From Tubiluchus corallicola (lineage: Eukaryota; Priapulida; Priapulimorpha; Priapulimorphida; Tubiluchidae), in the NCBI GenBank assembly GCA_030141605.1, contig JAQGDQ010000020.1, positions 806,001 through 870,000 of the forward strand: a DNA stretch of 64,000 nucleotides, read 5' to 3'. Shown here in pieces: positions 30,786 to 55,027 of this stretch. Made by a program: the position numbers and the translations under genes. How positions within the stretch are numbered: the first letter of the stretch is position 1; every line of letters begins with the position of its first letter. Below the pieces are notes generated by a model, which saw only the letters and a program-made list of their open reading frames with translations, did not search any database and was not told the origin of the DNA.

Positions 30786-33700
30786 ATTATATATAACATA
30801 ACATAATATAACAGCGTGCTCAGTGTTCACAAGCAGTAACTGTTAGTGATGTTTTCATACGTGAGCCATATTCAGGCTGGAGTAACATTGGTCGCCATGC
30901 TTGGGGAAATAACTTCTTGCAATTGAAAAATGGCCTAAAATGCTGCATGTGTGGCCGAGATATTCAGCCATTTAGCTGTGCCTAGTGGGAAAAATTAGCA
31001 CGCACGCAAGCACATTAAATTTTGTATGAACAATGGGTGGGCTGTAAACTTAACAGTCTTAAATCAGTTTTATGGCTAGCTATCCACATTTTGCTGGGCA
31101 GATAATCTTGACACTAAATAAATTAAGCTCAAGTAATGGGTCATCCGCATTGCAGTGTATTACGAACTTGTTTTAATATATGACTACTACAATAGAATGC
31201 AACGAATATTACCCAGGTAGATGTAAATGCAGAATTTTTCACGTTTGAGGAAGTCTATGTACCAGAATTCACATCTCATTTCGGGCCTCCAAAATGCGCT
31301 CGAATACAGGAAAATGCGTTGGTGGCCGGGGCACCCAGCTTCAGCGCTCCCCTAGAACCCAACCCCACCCACCCCCAGCTGCTTGTGCGTTAAATTTTTT
31401 TAAACTCTGGCGGCGCCCATGGCCACTATATATCACTATTCCTGTGTGCATCCCACTGATTCACCAAAAACACGTTCCAGTGTCTTAAATAAGTTTTAGC
31501 AACATTTGTAATCGGGATGAGTTTGAAACTAAACGTGTTCTTAGATAGGAATAAAGCAAACTTAAATAGATATTAATTTAGACAGTGTGAAACTCTTATA
31601 AAATCACAAATGTAAAAATTTTTCGTTGATTGTATTGAAGAAGCAACTTTTTTAACGCAGTTTAAGTAAAAAATCGTTGTACAGTAATGCCCTATGCTGC
31701 CCCCATCGCACAAAAACAGTAACTACTCAAAGCGGTAAATTAGTTCTATTGGCGCAATTTCAGAATCCGTCCGCTTGCCCATGACATTTCTAAACAGGTT
31801 TGACTGTTTTTCCGCTAATGATTTAGTGGCAGTGATTAAACTAACCTAATGGTGCTTATCAAATCCGCGATACTACGTCTTATACGCAAAAGAGCCTGGA
31901 GAAACCATGCAGGGAAGAAGCCTGCATAGTGGGGGCGTCTGAGGGGGTGTATTGCTTGGGAAAATTGTGAAAAAGTCTTGCCCAAAATGAAGAAAACACA
32001 ACCGGGAGTAACCAACCAAGGCAACGTCTCAGAGTTGTGGTATACTCAGATAACAGGCCCACCAAATACTTCTCGAGCTATTATGTAGTTTGGAATGCGA
32101 ATAATAGATCCGCCACAACAGCGAGTAATAGAACCGCCACAGCACGCTTGGCCTAGTAGACTCATTAACTTTGTTTAGTGGGAGAAAGAAAGAAAAATAA
32201 CTGAAACGTTTTGCTGCTAATATTATTATTCGTTTGTAACTGTATTAGAGTCATTATTGGAGGAACTATTTCAGCATTATACCTGACAATTAAGCTAGAC
32301 TACTCAAAGCTGGTGTTGCATAAATTAGCATGAAATTTTGTGATGTGAATAACCAAACAGTGACCAAAACAAAACAATATTCAAAATGGGTTATATTTAC
32401 TCAAAAATATTGATTTAGGGTCATCAAGAAATATGCACTTCTCACCATTGAGCTTTCGTTAAGTTCAGCTTACAATGAAAAGTTGTCATCAAATCGTATA
32501 TCATTCCATACCACAACATGCCATACCGTATCAAGTCACTCTACACGACAAGTGTGATTATTACCTAGTTTACCATCTATAATAACATTATTAATTATTT
32601 ATCAATAACGATGTCAAATCTTCAAGAAAAAACTTGCGCAAACCCATTGTATGGTCAGTCAATTAGTCAAGTGGTTGATCAAACAGCTAACCAGGACACT
32701 AGTTATTTCATTAACCAGCTAGATAGAAATTGAGTAGGCCAAACAAAGAGTGACTCAGCCATATAACTGTTTGCTATTATTGTAATTAAACTAACCAACT
32801 CTCTTTCTACTAAAAGGGAAGAAAAGGGAATTTTACAGTGTATCTGAAAAAACTTTGTCGAAGGATTGCCATCCCAGTGTGCACCACTGATTCACGAAAA
32901 AACACCTTATTGATCTTATTAACAATATGAAGTAATTTACACATTTAATAAGTAAATGCAAAATTCATTAATAAACTGATAATCAGGATAAATAATGAAA
33001 AAATCAAAAATAGTTTAGTAGCAAATTTTTCATTTCTCGATGTCCTGAATACAAATTGGAAATTCTCAACTACATGATGAATGCCTTTGATTTTTTCACT
33101 TAATACACTGAATATCAATTTATTAAATGAATTATGCATCATTTAATACTGGAATTTGTCTTTATAAATGATTTTTAAATAACCGCGTCAACTGCCTATT
33201 GAAACAATAAGAAAGACGGCTACTCATCTCACAGGAATTCCAGCTTGACGCTATTAGCATTTAATGAACCGCTCCATACGAGGGTTTTAAAAAAATAAGA
33301 ATTAAATTCTGCTCCATTCACTACTTTTAACATTTCCTCGGAAAAAAGTCAAGCTCAATTAGTTTAACTGTTTAATCATGGTCTCCATTGCGGCAGCATG
33401 TCTTGCAATGATTTTTACATAAACTTGGTCCCCAGGCAGGTAGTTATTCAGTCTTTTAGTATGCCTAAATATCACATGATTACATAATGGAGGTAAAAAA
33501 CGAGGTCAGTTTTACCTGTATGTGAAAAGACTGTGCGATCCTGAATTACGGTTAATCGCCATCGTCTTAATAAAAAAATAGCAAATCGCATATCATCTAA
33601 AACGGCATATTGACTTTTATTGCAGTAATACAAAGAAGTTACAAAGATTTTTGATTCGCTTCAGAAGCAACGAAGAGAAAATCAATGCACATGTGACAAA

Positions 33701-34264
33701 AGTGAAAACTTTAAAGAACGCTTATCCCATTCACACTGAATAAGTTCATTCATACAACTGGAACTGCACTATCATAAAATTAGGATCATAAGCTTGCTTG
33801 AGCAGATGTTAAACAAGCCATCAAGAGTACAAAACTAAAATGTTTCTATGAAGCAAATAAGGAAATGCCTTTGAACAGAATGGCATGTCGAACAACATTC
33901 TTGGTTATCCCTCTCATTGAACACATTCAGAATGAATAGGGTATAAGAAGTTAAACATACATCGTGCAAAATTCTGAACAAAAATGAAATAAATTCTCTC
34001 TTTCCCGTTTTTCCGTTGAGCTAAAAGCATTGTTCTTCTCACAGAATTCTTTCACAGATTTCTTCTCTCTTACTCATTTCCCTTACAAACTCTTTTTTCA
34101 TTTCTCCTCTTCTCCGGTTGTTGTCCTTTCCTTCCTTCACTCTTAATTTCTCCTCTTTCCATTTCCCTTTACCGGTACAATTGAACGCTTGTGCAAACAC
34201 AATTAGAGTCACTGTTTGTCCTTTTACGTCACAAATGGGTGCCTCCTTTCAGTTCGCATCTCTA

Positions 34265-45642
<11,378 letters not shown>

Positions 45643-46460
45643 CTGCAATACAAGAATAATACTGAAATGATAAGATTAGCATGAAAAAATGATGGTGATT
45701 CGATGTAACAAATTGTTAACTAGTATTTTATTCATAATCTATAAAACAAACACTCTTTATAATGAAAGGGTTATATGACTAGCAGCAGTTACTTATTTTT
45801 CAGTCTATTCTGTAACGTATTATATTCTATAACATATATATTCTATATATGAACAAAATATTCTGTAAAGTATGTTTTCCCAACATCATATCTAAATCTG
45901 AGGTTTCAGTCCAGACACATTTTATCGTGACAGTAGACGTAGTAATCAGAATGGAAGGGTGGCAGAAATCAATTTGCACGTTTACTGTAGTCATAAGAAT
46001 CGCTAATTGAAAATTCCACAACTTGAACAGCGCTGATGCTGCATACGAAGAAGGAAGTCTAAGAGTAAGAAATCATCAGTCTATGTTTGAATTAACAGAA
46101 GCACATGACAGGCTCATATTTTTATGCATGGCATTTGCTATCAAATCACATGTAGTGTTCAATAAGTCTTTTCTCAGAAAAAACAACTGATGAAGATATT
46201 TGATCAAATAAATCAATTTTCTAGCTCTTAGTCTTAATATTATTTTTAATGTAATTTCGCATTCCGTTTTTTGCCCCAATTGGAATCCAATAATAACTCC
46301 CACTCCACAAATGTGACGGCTGCATGTTGCAAGCCCTCTTCAAAATAACCCAATAATTACTAAGAGATAATATTTTTGAAGAGATTCAAAAATTTGCACG
46401 AACATCGTTTTTGTTATACAAAACAGTGCCAATAGGCGCAGCCATCTTTAAATAATTTCC

Positions 46461-48398
46461 ACTAGTCAGGAATTTTCACACAAGAAACGCACCGTCTCAC
46501 AGTACAAGGGTCTCAGAATACCCAGACTCGGGCTTTGTTCAGCAGTACTAGCAGCAACAATGGACAAAGTTCTAAGAGATGAGTTGTCTTTATACATGGA
46601 TTCCTCAACTTTCTGGACTGATAGTGTCATAGTTCTGCAATATATAAGAAACACTACAAAACGGTTTCACACGTTTGTGCAGAACAGAGTGACTCAGATT
46701 CTTGAAGTTTCATCTCCCATGCAGTGGCGTCATGTAAATTCACTGGAGAACCCTGCTGACAACGTCTCCCGTGGGATGGATGCGGCTTCCTTCATAGCCT
46801 TAGAAAGATGGAAACATGGACCAAGCTTTCTGCTGGAAACTGAAGAACATTGGCCACGACTGATCATAGATGCAGAGAAAGGCAGGATAGAAAACGACAA
46901 GGAAGTCAAGAAAGTGGCTGCAGTTAACAACATTAAAGCGAAAAGTGAAGCAGATGTCATCAATTAGCTGATAAAGCATTACTCATCGCTATACCGATTA
47001 AAAAGAGCGGTAGCATGGATACTGAGAGTCAAAAGAACACTTCTAGCTAAAATCAAAGGAAAAGATCTCACTGAACTGGCTCACCTGACAAAGCCTGAAC
47101 TGGATGAAGCCTTACACGAAATTACAAGGCAGGTACAACGAGAATGCTTTGGTGCTGAACGTAGAGCATTAAGTTCAAAGGATCAGCATGTCGCAAAGTC
47201 AAGCACATTATACAGACAAAATCCATTTATGGACGAAAAGTGTATCCTGCGTATTGGAGGCCGCCTGAAGAGATCAACCATGAATAGAGAAGTCAAGCAT
47301 CTAATTATTCTACCTAAAGGTCATAGACTTTCTCGGCTTATTGTAAAACATTTCCATGAAGAGAATGGCCATGTTGGAAGAGACCATGTAATGGCATTGG
47401 TAAGAGCCAAGTTCTGGATCATAGGCATAAGAGTGATTGCTCGACAAGTTTGCCATGAATGCAAAGAATGCCGACTACGTCATTCTCAACCTATGAAACA
47501 GAAGATGGCTGACTTGCCTAAAGAGAAGATTGAATGCACTGATGTGTTCTCTGTGGTTGGAGTGGACTGTTTTGGTCCTTTTCTTGTCAGGCGTGGCAGA
47601 GTAGAAGTAAAACGCTATGGAGCACTATTTACGTGTCTCTCAACTAGAAGCATCCACTTAGAAGTGCTATACGCCAGTAGGAGAGGAAATCCCACCAAGA
47701 TTAAATCAGACTGCGGAACGAATTTTGTGGGTGCAGACAAAGAGCTAAAGAAGTCACTGCTGGAATGGAATCAGGACGTAATAAGCAATGAGCTACTGCA
47801 GAAAGATATTGAGTGGGAGTTTAACCCTCCAAGTGCACCCCATATGGGAGGAATATGGGAAGTTATGATAAAAAGAGTAAAGAAAGTGTTACAGTCAGTA
47901 ATGATGGAGCAAATCACCTATGACGAAGGCCTACGCACACTATTTTGTATAGTGGAAAACATTATGAATAGCAGGCCTCTAACGACACTTTCTGATGATC
48001 CTGCAGACTTTAACCCTTTGACGCCAAATCACCTTTTGCAGATTCATTGTGAAACCAGCCTACCACCTACATTGTTTGTTTTGACAGACATCTACAGAAA
48101 GAAGTGGCGGCAGATTCAGCATTTAGCAAATGTCTTCTGGCATCGATGGCGAACTGAGTATTTGCCAATGTTACAGTACCGCTCTAAATGGAACAAAGAG
48201 AGAAGGAACATCCAAGATGGAGATGTCATTCTCATCATGGACAATGCTCCCAGAAATTGCTGGCTGCTAGGGCGCGTGATTGAAAGACATGTTAGCAATG
48301 ATGGATTAGTCAGAAGTGTCACCCTCAAGACAAAGGATGGACTTCTACGAAGACCCATCCACAAGCTCTGCCTGATAGAAAGTGTATATGATAATTAG
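46461..48398 (+). pseudogene. BEL/Pao retrotransposon: RNase H end, integrase, C-terminal domain
   Basis: One frame from about 46461 to TAG/TAA 48398, broken by an in-frame TAG at 46965-46967. It starts mid-protein, so gag, protease and most RT are missing. The RNase H-like part has IPRLGLCSAVLAA and STFWTDSVIVLQYI. The integrase zinc region (H, H, then CHECKEC) begins near 47300. The catalytic core has VDCFGPF, SDCGTNFVG and GGIWE, that is D, D and E, but the spacing between the first two is shorter than is usual in the family (LEVLYASRRGNP). The Pao-type C-terminal domain ends near NCWLLGRVIERHV. The copy is dead. Confidence 0.88.
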
Positions 48399-48454
48399 TT
48401 TTGTTAGTAATTGACACATTACTTAAAAGGTTAATTAAAGGAGATAATGTAAAT

Positions 48455-48690
48455 GCTAAAAGGAAGCATTTAAGGGGGCGGTGTGCTGATTTAATCTTGT
48501 GTTGCCCCCTCTTTTCTGTTATAAACTGGTTTCCTTTTAAACAGATCATGTGACCAGTCTTTTACCTGTACACTTACCTGTAGATTGGAGTAACTCAGGC
48601 ATTCACACACTGCAGTGACAGATTGTTTAGCGTCATTCATTGATTCGTTGTTATAATTTCATAATTACACTTATAGAAGATCACCATGTA
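48455..48690 (+). repeat. Probable polypurine tract and 3' LTR of the Pao element
   Basis: A purine-rich run (AAAAGGAAGC, AAGGGGGCGG) ends at 48481, followed by TGTGCTGATTTAATCTTG, a plausible LTR start. No second LTR exists to fix the right border; the end near 48690 is a guess. Confidence 0.4.
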
Positions 48691-49545
48691 AGTTGATTTA
48701 AATCTTGAAACTTTGTTTATTAAAAAGACTAGAGATTAGGTTTTATAATTTGCGTAAAAGTTTGTTAAAGTTAATTAGATCAATTTGGTTTAGATTTCGC
48801 CGTAAAATTGAGCAAAATTATTTAAAATTATCTTATTTGTTTTCAGATTAAACGATACAAGCTACACAATTATGTTGTTGGAGATTTTTTATAAGAAGCT
48901 AGCACACATACATTTTAACACCCATAAAGCATTTCTGATAATTGAATAATAGATTAAAAAGATAATTAAAGGCGGGCAAGCCCAACTAGTGATGACACCA
49001 CAAATGAACATAATTTTCATCAGCACAAACCTTGCAGTGCTGCTATACAACATTCACTTTGATACTTTGGTACACAAGACTCGGTAAATTTTAAGTTTAA
49101 AATTTACATTTCAACTTTACTGTTATGCTCACGCATGAGCTCTCGAACGTGTGTGCACTACGTCACTAACGAACACATCTGAACTGAGAGGTACAGAACT
49201 TGTTTTTTTGTGCAACGCGTTTCCGAAATGCAGGCGCTAGTGCCCTTCTAACTAACGAATGCTGAAATGCTTGTAACAATGAAGAACTAGCCGCGCGAAA
49301 TTGCGTTTGTGTGGTAATAACTTTTTCACGTAAGTCATTCTTGAAAAAAAATAGTGCGTTCCCTTTCAATATTTTGTAAGGTAGCTTGTTTTGACCTGCA
49401 ATTTAAATTAGTTCAGTTTTCCGGCTTAACCATGCATCATTGTAGTATGACTATTATTATAAAATGGGATAATTGTTTAAAGCATAACTGCACTGCCGTA
49501 TGATTTGCTTATAGTGCACTCATTTATTTGGTATCTTTATTTCAG

Positions 49546-52023
49546 AGCCACCACATTCCTTTCAGAGAAAGGCTAGCGTTATTTGGGGACTTGTGATTGG
49601 CATTAGTGCTCTGCTTTGTGCGATTGTGGTAACTGCTTATGTTGCTAAAGTCAAATGCATAAAGTGCTTGAAAACTACGCGTATCGATATCTGAATACTT
49701 GGACATTTTCATCATTAATGTAATTTTGATTTGTAGTACAGTGGCAGTGTAGGTGAGTCAGTAGTACCGGCCCTGTTCTATTTCTTGATTTTGTTTTTAT
49801 TCTTTTTTATTCTGGTTCTTCATCTAAAGGTTAACGTTACAGCAAGTGTGCGTGTAATTGATATCAAAACCTGATATCAAATGTTTCGCAATGTTTTGCT
49901 CTTTTTCTGGTATCTTTAAAGAGGAGTGGGGCGGTGTTAGTAGTTGTAAAAGCAATTTTATTAACATAGTAAATAAGTCATTACAATGAACTTTACAGAG
50001 AAGCCCACCAAAACAACTAGGAGCAAAGGACAAAACGTGTCTAAGTTTTGATCACGATGTAATGAGAAGAAACTAATGAGTCGCTTGAAAATCATAATTA
50101 TGTAAAGTCGGATCATTCCCTTAGATTTTTGCAAAAGTACAGAAGTCTTTAAATCAACAATTAAAAAATGGTGGAAAAAAATTGTCAGTATTGTTAAAAT
50201 TTACAAGCAAGTATTTTATAATTATGCCAGCCATTTTCACTGTAGATTAAACGAAGGCGTTTCTTCCAACAGGTGACAGTAAATTTTTAACTTGCAAAAG
50301 TTTTTCGGCCACAGCTAATAAAATTATTGAAACTGTAAAACTGTAACTCTGACAGCCAAAGATTAATATATTGTAGTATCTTGCTTTATAGAGTTCTTGC
50401 TTCTACTGTTACTGTAGTCGAAACTTCGGCGCATTTTTCTGCGCCGCCCGATATATACGGAGCCAGTATCAAAAGCCAGTACTTAATTATAGGCAAGAAA
50501 ACCTTTCACTTACATAAAGCTTAAAAAATTTGTCTCAAAATTTTATACGACTTAGATGCTACCTTTTCGCATGCATGGCTTGCATCGGCCGTAACGCTGT
50601 ATACAACGTGTAAATTTAAACTCCCACGATGACCGTTAGGCGCAGCCATTTTAATAGTTGGTCGTTTGAAACAAGTTTTGATAACATTAAAGTTTGAAAA
50701 ATAATCAGAGCATTTGTAGCATACATGTTGCTAATTAAGTAAAATTTTAAATTACTGTATCTTGTCAAGAAGATTAAAAATACGTTTTTGGCTAATGAGT
50801 GGCGCACCCTGGAGGGTGAGTCAGCGACATTTTACCAATTGGCACAAACATTTTAAATTATTAGTCTAGTTACATAAGCCTTTCCAGGAGGTAAGTGAAA
50901 TGCTAAGTAATTTAAATTTGCACAGAAAGTTTTTTGGCTCATAATTTAACATTGTCTTTTCTTCCCCTGATTTACGTTTGCGTAGTGACGTCATGTAATG
51001 GCGACGTCGGAGCAGTACGGCGGAAGATTTAAAATGAAAGCAAACAAAAATTCCTTTTAACGTGGGTGTGATATATACATAAAATTGCTCTAAGGTAGTA
51101 TCATTTTTAAGGCGATTTTTCTGAAACCTACTTCAGGTACCCCTTTTTTTGTCCTTTAAGTATATCTTAACAATAATTTATGGACTTTGACCACATTATT
51201 CATGCGCTGATTTGTCAAAAGATTGTGAATGCTTATTATCTAGACACGTGATTTTATGACGTCCATGGTCTATTGTACAATTGCAATAACCTTTTGAACA
51301 GATTCTCGCTTGTCACTGAGTCCTACTGAGAAAGACCTGAAGGAAACTAGACCTAGTCAAAGTGCTGAAGTACCTGGAGCTGTATGGGAAAGGAGATCTG
51401 TGCCTAGGTTTAGTCAAAGTACTGGATTGCCCGAGGCTGAAGGGAGAAGTATGTCAGTGCACATGTTTGCAGACGACGATGATTTCATGTCCTGTGAGAC
51501 CATGGACACCATAAGACTTGAAGAAAAGTTAGGAAGACATAGAAAAAGTATTCAGGCGCAGGAATCAGAATACTTTGATGTAGATAGCAAACATCATTTG
51601 GGCAAAAAAAAAATCAGTGCAAATGTCGGAACGCATGCTGATGAATACGCAGGCTGTGCCTGAGGCAACCACTATGCAAGTACAAAAAACTGGGAAAAAA
51701 GCTTAACTGGGCCTGTCACTGTACAGCTATCAGAAAACGCGAAAACCAATAAGGGCTCTATTGTTGAAGAAACAGCTAAGCAGTTGTCAGATTCAAAAGC
51801 TGAGAAAAACTCTGTCTTTGAGGAAATAGCTAAGCAATTGTCAGATAATGAGGAAACACCTAAGCAGTTGTCAGATAATGAGGAAACACCTAAGCAGTTG
51901 TCAGATAATGAGGAAACACCTAAGCAGTTGTCAGATGAGGAAACAAATGAAAATTCTTCAGCAGAAGAAATTAGCGTAAAGCGTACAGGAAGCTCGAAAC
52001 CTGATGTTTGTTTCTGTGATTGA
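49546..52023 (+). CDS. Transmembrane and cytoplasmic end of an unknown membrane protein
   Basis: The exon at 49546 (after TTTATTTCAG, phase 1) encodes a membrane span (VIWGLVIGISALLCAIVV) and KVKCIKCLK. It can end at TGA 49692-49694 or be spliced at C|GTATCG (after 49680) to an exon at 51302, also phase 1. That exon encodes a Ser/Glu-rich tail to TGA 52021-52023 with three tandem 30-bp units (SDNEETPKQL). AATAAA follows at 52066. Within the tail the frame is broken by TGA 51661. One extra A in the A10 run (51604-51613) and one missing A in the A6 run (51695-51700) would explain both breaks. Upstream exons, and hence the ectodomain, were not found. Joining the two exons is inference. Confidence 0.5.
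50225..50460. repeat. Dispersed repeat, copy 2 (copy 1 at 6885-7415)
   Basis: Contains TTTTCACTGTAGATTAAACGA, then CAGCTAATAAAATTATTGAA, and ends at TTTTTCTGCGCCGCC. Lacks about 250 bp present in copy 1. Confidence 0.55.
50986..51000 (+). promoter_or_regulatory. CRE next to a CpG-bearing ATG
   Basis: TGACGTCA at 50986-50993, then ATGGCGACGTCGG from 50998. The ATG opens only 20 codons (MATSEQYGGRF...). It may be an alternative promoter or first exon for the 51302 exon, but no donor with matching phase stands out. Confidence 0.25.
51849..51938. repeat. Three tandem 30-bp coding repeats
   Basis: TCAGATAATGAGGAAACACC plus TAAGCAGTTG, three near-identical units, in frame within the tail exon. 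Earlier, more diverged units precede them (AKQLSD). Confidence 0.85.
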
Positions 52024-52065
52024 CGAAGGCTACAGGGCATCACTGTTACAGAGAAAACGGTTGTA

Positions 52066-52071
52066 AATAAA
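52066..52071 (+). terminator. Poly(A) signal after the tail exon
   Basis: AATAAA 42 bp after the TGA at 52021-52023, supporting a real 3' end. Confidence 0.55.
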
Positions 52072-52256
52072 CACAAATTATTTTAAATTCCTAGTTTTAC
52101 TTAATATTCCTAGGTGATGTCACCAATAGTTTAAGGATAGTCTTGTGTATCGAATGTGAATGTCAATAGAACTAGACAAGAAACATAAAAAAGAATGGCT
52201 CAAATTTATAATTCCCCATACGCAAGAAATTAGTTCGTGAAGCGATTTGGGGTTAA

Positions 52257-52292
52257 TGATTAGGGTTAGGGTTAGGGTTACTATTAGGGTTC
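52257..52292. repeat. Internal telomere-type (TTAGGG)n array
   Basis: GATTAGGGTTAGGGTTAGGG, then TTACTATTAGGGTT: about four to five units. Confidence 0.85.
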
Positions 52293-52528
52293 TTAAATCG
52301 TGTGTGGAATTGTACATTTCTTCCAAAATAATTAATGTTCTTGATTCAACTTCTTATCAGATTAATTATACAAAGAGTCAAACCTGTCTCTACATCTGAT
52401 ACATGTGCCTGAATCAATCAATCCGGCTGTCTTTAAAGATAAAAAATCCTTTTGTATCGGTAACTGAATCTGACACATTTACCTCATGCAAGATTTAGCA
52501 ACTCCTTCAATTAGCATTACTGTTGTAG

Positions 52529-52868
52529 GTCAAAATAGGAACCAGATAATTCTTGTAAAATAAGTTGTTCGAATACTATTGAATAAACAATAAATTCATA
52601 TACATTTATTACAGTTATTATTTATATGCAGTAAAAGTCGTTATAGAAATTTTATTGTTGAATTGTTTAATTACATTTATATCTCAGTTAATCGTTTTTG
52701 TAGAGCAAATGAAGCCTTATTGTTAAAGGACAAAATATGAAGCAGACAATTCTTGTAAAATAAGTTGTTTTATAATTGAATAAACAATAAATTCACACAG
52801 TTATTATTTATTTTACTATTGAATTGTTTGGTTACATTAATATATCAGTTAATCGTTTTTGTAGATAA
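52529..52868. repeat. Direct duplication, two copies about 200 bp apart
   Basis: AATTCTTGTAAAATAAGTTG, GAATAAACAATAAATTCA and GTTAATCGTTTTTGTAGA recur in the same order in both copies (52529-52708 and 52729-52868). No ORF. Confidence 0.8.
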
Positions 52869-53729
52869 GTAAATTATTTCGTTACATTGAAAGCTAGCTA
52901 AAGTAACCCTTCAAAGAGTGTAATCAAAATATACAATTACATATTTGGATTTCAGATATTTTGACATAGTTCTAGAGTTTTTTCAGCAAGTATTTTGGCA
53001 CACATGCACTGCCATCTCACGGACGTGAAAACAAGTATAACAATATATTCAACTTATTCCATACTGGTGCAAAATCCAAAATCAAACCGGTCAAACTTAA
53101 AAGAATTTTACATTAGTAGTTACCTAATATACAGTAGTAATGACAAGTGTATAAGACGTCTTTGTAGAAAATTATTAGGTATTAAATGGCACGCCGAATA
53201 TCCAATGAACGAGTGGTGAAGAAAACCCCCTGAGCAAACAAATACAAGTAAGAAGACGGCATTCGTAAAGCATGCACTAAGACTACCCCAGGAATGGCCA
53301 GGATCTACTCTTCCGTAAAGATCTTAAAATGACAAAAAAGTCTCGTATATAGATATATAGATATACTGCAAAAAATTTAGTAAATACAATTCTAAATTTG
53401 AGGGATGATGCATAGAATCCGATGACCCTAACCTGGGCGATGGCGGCGGGTGGTGCCTCGTATCAACAGGCGGAGCGTGCCATATTTTAGGCGGTAAAAC
53501 CAGGCAAACAACGACGACGAAAACTCTTGATTATTGCGTTGGACAGCTATGCTACTTATCATGAATTCGTCCTCCCCAATCTCCCTAGTAATTTGAAATG
53601 CCTCTCTTGAGAGCCAAGTGTCATGTGAAAATCACCGACCTGTACGCCATTTTTTACAAGAGGAAATCATGACCGGAAACGAAATGAAAGCAAACAAGTT
53701 GTCAAACTAGTCTTTGAACTGACTAGTGA

Positions 53730-54135
53730 CCAGTCCGCCGACCAAGCAATTGCCCACCCAGCCAACCAACCAATTACTCACCCAGCCAACCAACGGGTGA
53801 GCTAACCAAGCAACCTCCTAATGGACAGAATGATTAGAAACAAGAAATGATTGCATGATGATTTGTTCATTCAGCTAACTAATTACTCTATCAATTAACC
53901 AATAAACGATCCCAACCAGCTAACCAAACAACGAGCCAGCCAACCAACCTCAAAACGGATGAAGAGATTAAAAACAAGCTATGAATGCTTCGGTAATTTC
54001 ATGATCTAGCAAATTAACTAAACCATGATCTAACCAAACAACTGCTCTAGCCACTTAACCAACTAATTAGCCAACAAACCAACCACCAAGTAGATAGAAT
54101 GATTAAAACCACGCAATGAATGCTTGGATGATTTC
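53730..54135. repeat. Imperfect tandem repeat rich in AACCAACCA
   Basis: Three loosely conserved units of roughly 140 bp. Each combines an AGCCAACCAACCAA tract with an AGAATGATTA...AACAAG...ATGAATGCTT block. Confidence 0.7.
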
Positions 54136-54253
54136 AAGCGAGAGGTGGGTTGGTAACATTGGCACTGTGATGCATCTCTTCTCTGCGCTGAGAATTCTAT
54201 CTCAAATGCAATAGTAAATCTAGGAAAGTGTAGAGAACAAAGTGTTGTAACTG

Positions 54254-54311
54254 TATAAAAGCTCTTTTGCAGCTCATAAGTGCTTTGTAGACCTTATGGC
54301 GTTTACCTTGG
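54254..54311 (+). promoter_or_regulatory. TATA-box promoter and short first-exon candidate
   Basis: TATAAAAG at 54254-54261, then ATG at 54296 (MAFTLG) and a strong donor G|GTAAGT after 54311, phase 1. It could start a plus-strand gene. It does not join directly to the TSP1 exon at 59216 (phase 0), so an intermediate exon would be needed. Confidence 0.35.
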
Positions 54312-54639
54312 GTAAGTGCTTAAGATTTACAGTAATTGTCTCATTAAAGTGTTTTGCTTTATACTCATAGTAAGTCTGTCATACTGGCAGCAGTAACTGT
54401 ACAACTAAATTTGAAAAAGAATTTTACTTATTAAAATTTGACTCATTTCTGATTTCAGTCAATTATACCAAATTAATTAAGTTTAAAAATTGCGGCATTT
54501 CGTTTATCATTAATTTGATTAGAGAGCCATAAACTTAATATCTTGTTGTGCTCTCAATAATTTTATTAAAAACCAAACCTTCGTTTCAATAAAGATGGTC
54601 TGCTACAATGCCTGAGTTCGTTAGACGTTTATCTTATAA

Positions 54640-54775
54640 TAGTGTTAATGTTAATGCTACAGTTAATGTTTTACTGTTGATATTAATGTTAATGTTAATA
54701 TTGATGTTAATAATGTTAATGTTATTGTTATTGTTATGTTATTGTGAATATTAATGTTAATTTTAATATTTAGTT
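54640..54775. repeat. Degenerate ATGTTA hexamer repeat
   Basis: Repeated TTAATGTTAATGTTA with variants ending in TTATTGTTATTG. Confidence 0.85.
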
Positions 54776-55027
54776 TAGTAACACATGTATAAGTTACAGT
54801 AGCTTAATAGACTATTGTAATCGTTGAGAATCAATTTATTCGGGCTGAACGAATATCAGTTTTGGCAATAATAGTTATTTTTTGCTACTAGCTGGATGAC
54901 TTTCTTACTTTAAACTGTAGCTAATGTGTAATAACTTAAGTGTAACATGTTGTTCAAGGACACCAAAACAAATTGGGAGGTTAAATCCTTTCTTCGTATT
55001 TGATCGCACTAATTAGTTTAACAATAA

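Larger units (their letters stand above)
23256..34264. other. Gene-poor interval
   Basis: Apart from the LINE fragment, the inverted-repeat element, SINE head, dispersed repeat and simple repeats listed separately, I found no exon I can defend here. AATAAA-like signals after the neuropeptide stop are not obvious. The short ORFs at 31294-31488 and 31836-32065 show no recognisable protein. Confidence 0.5.
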
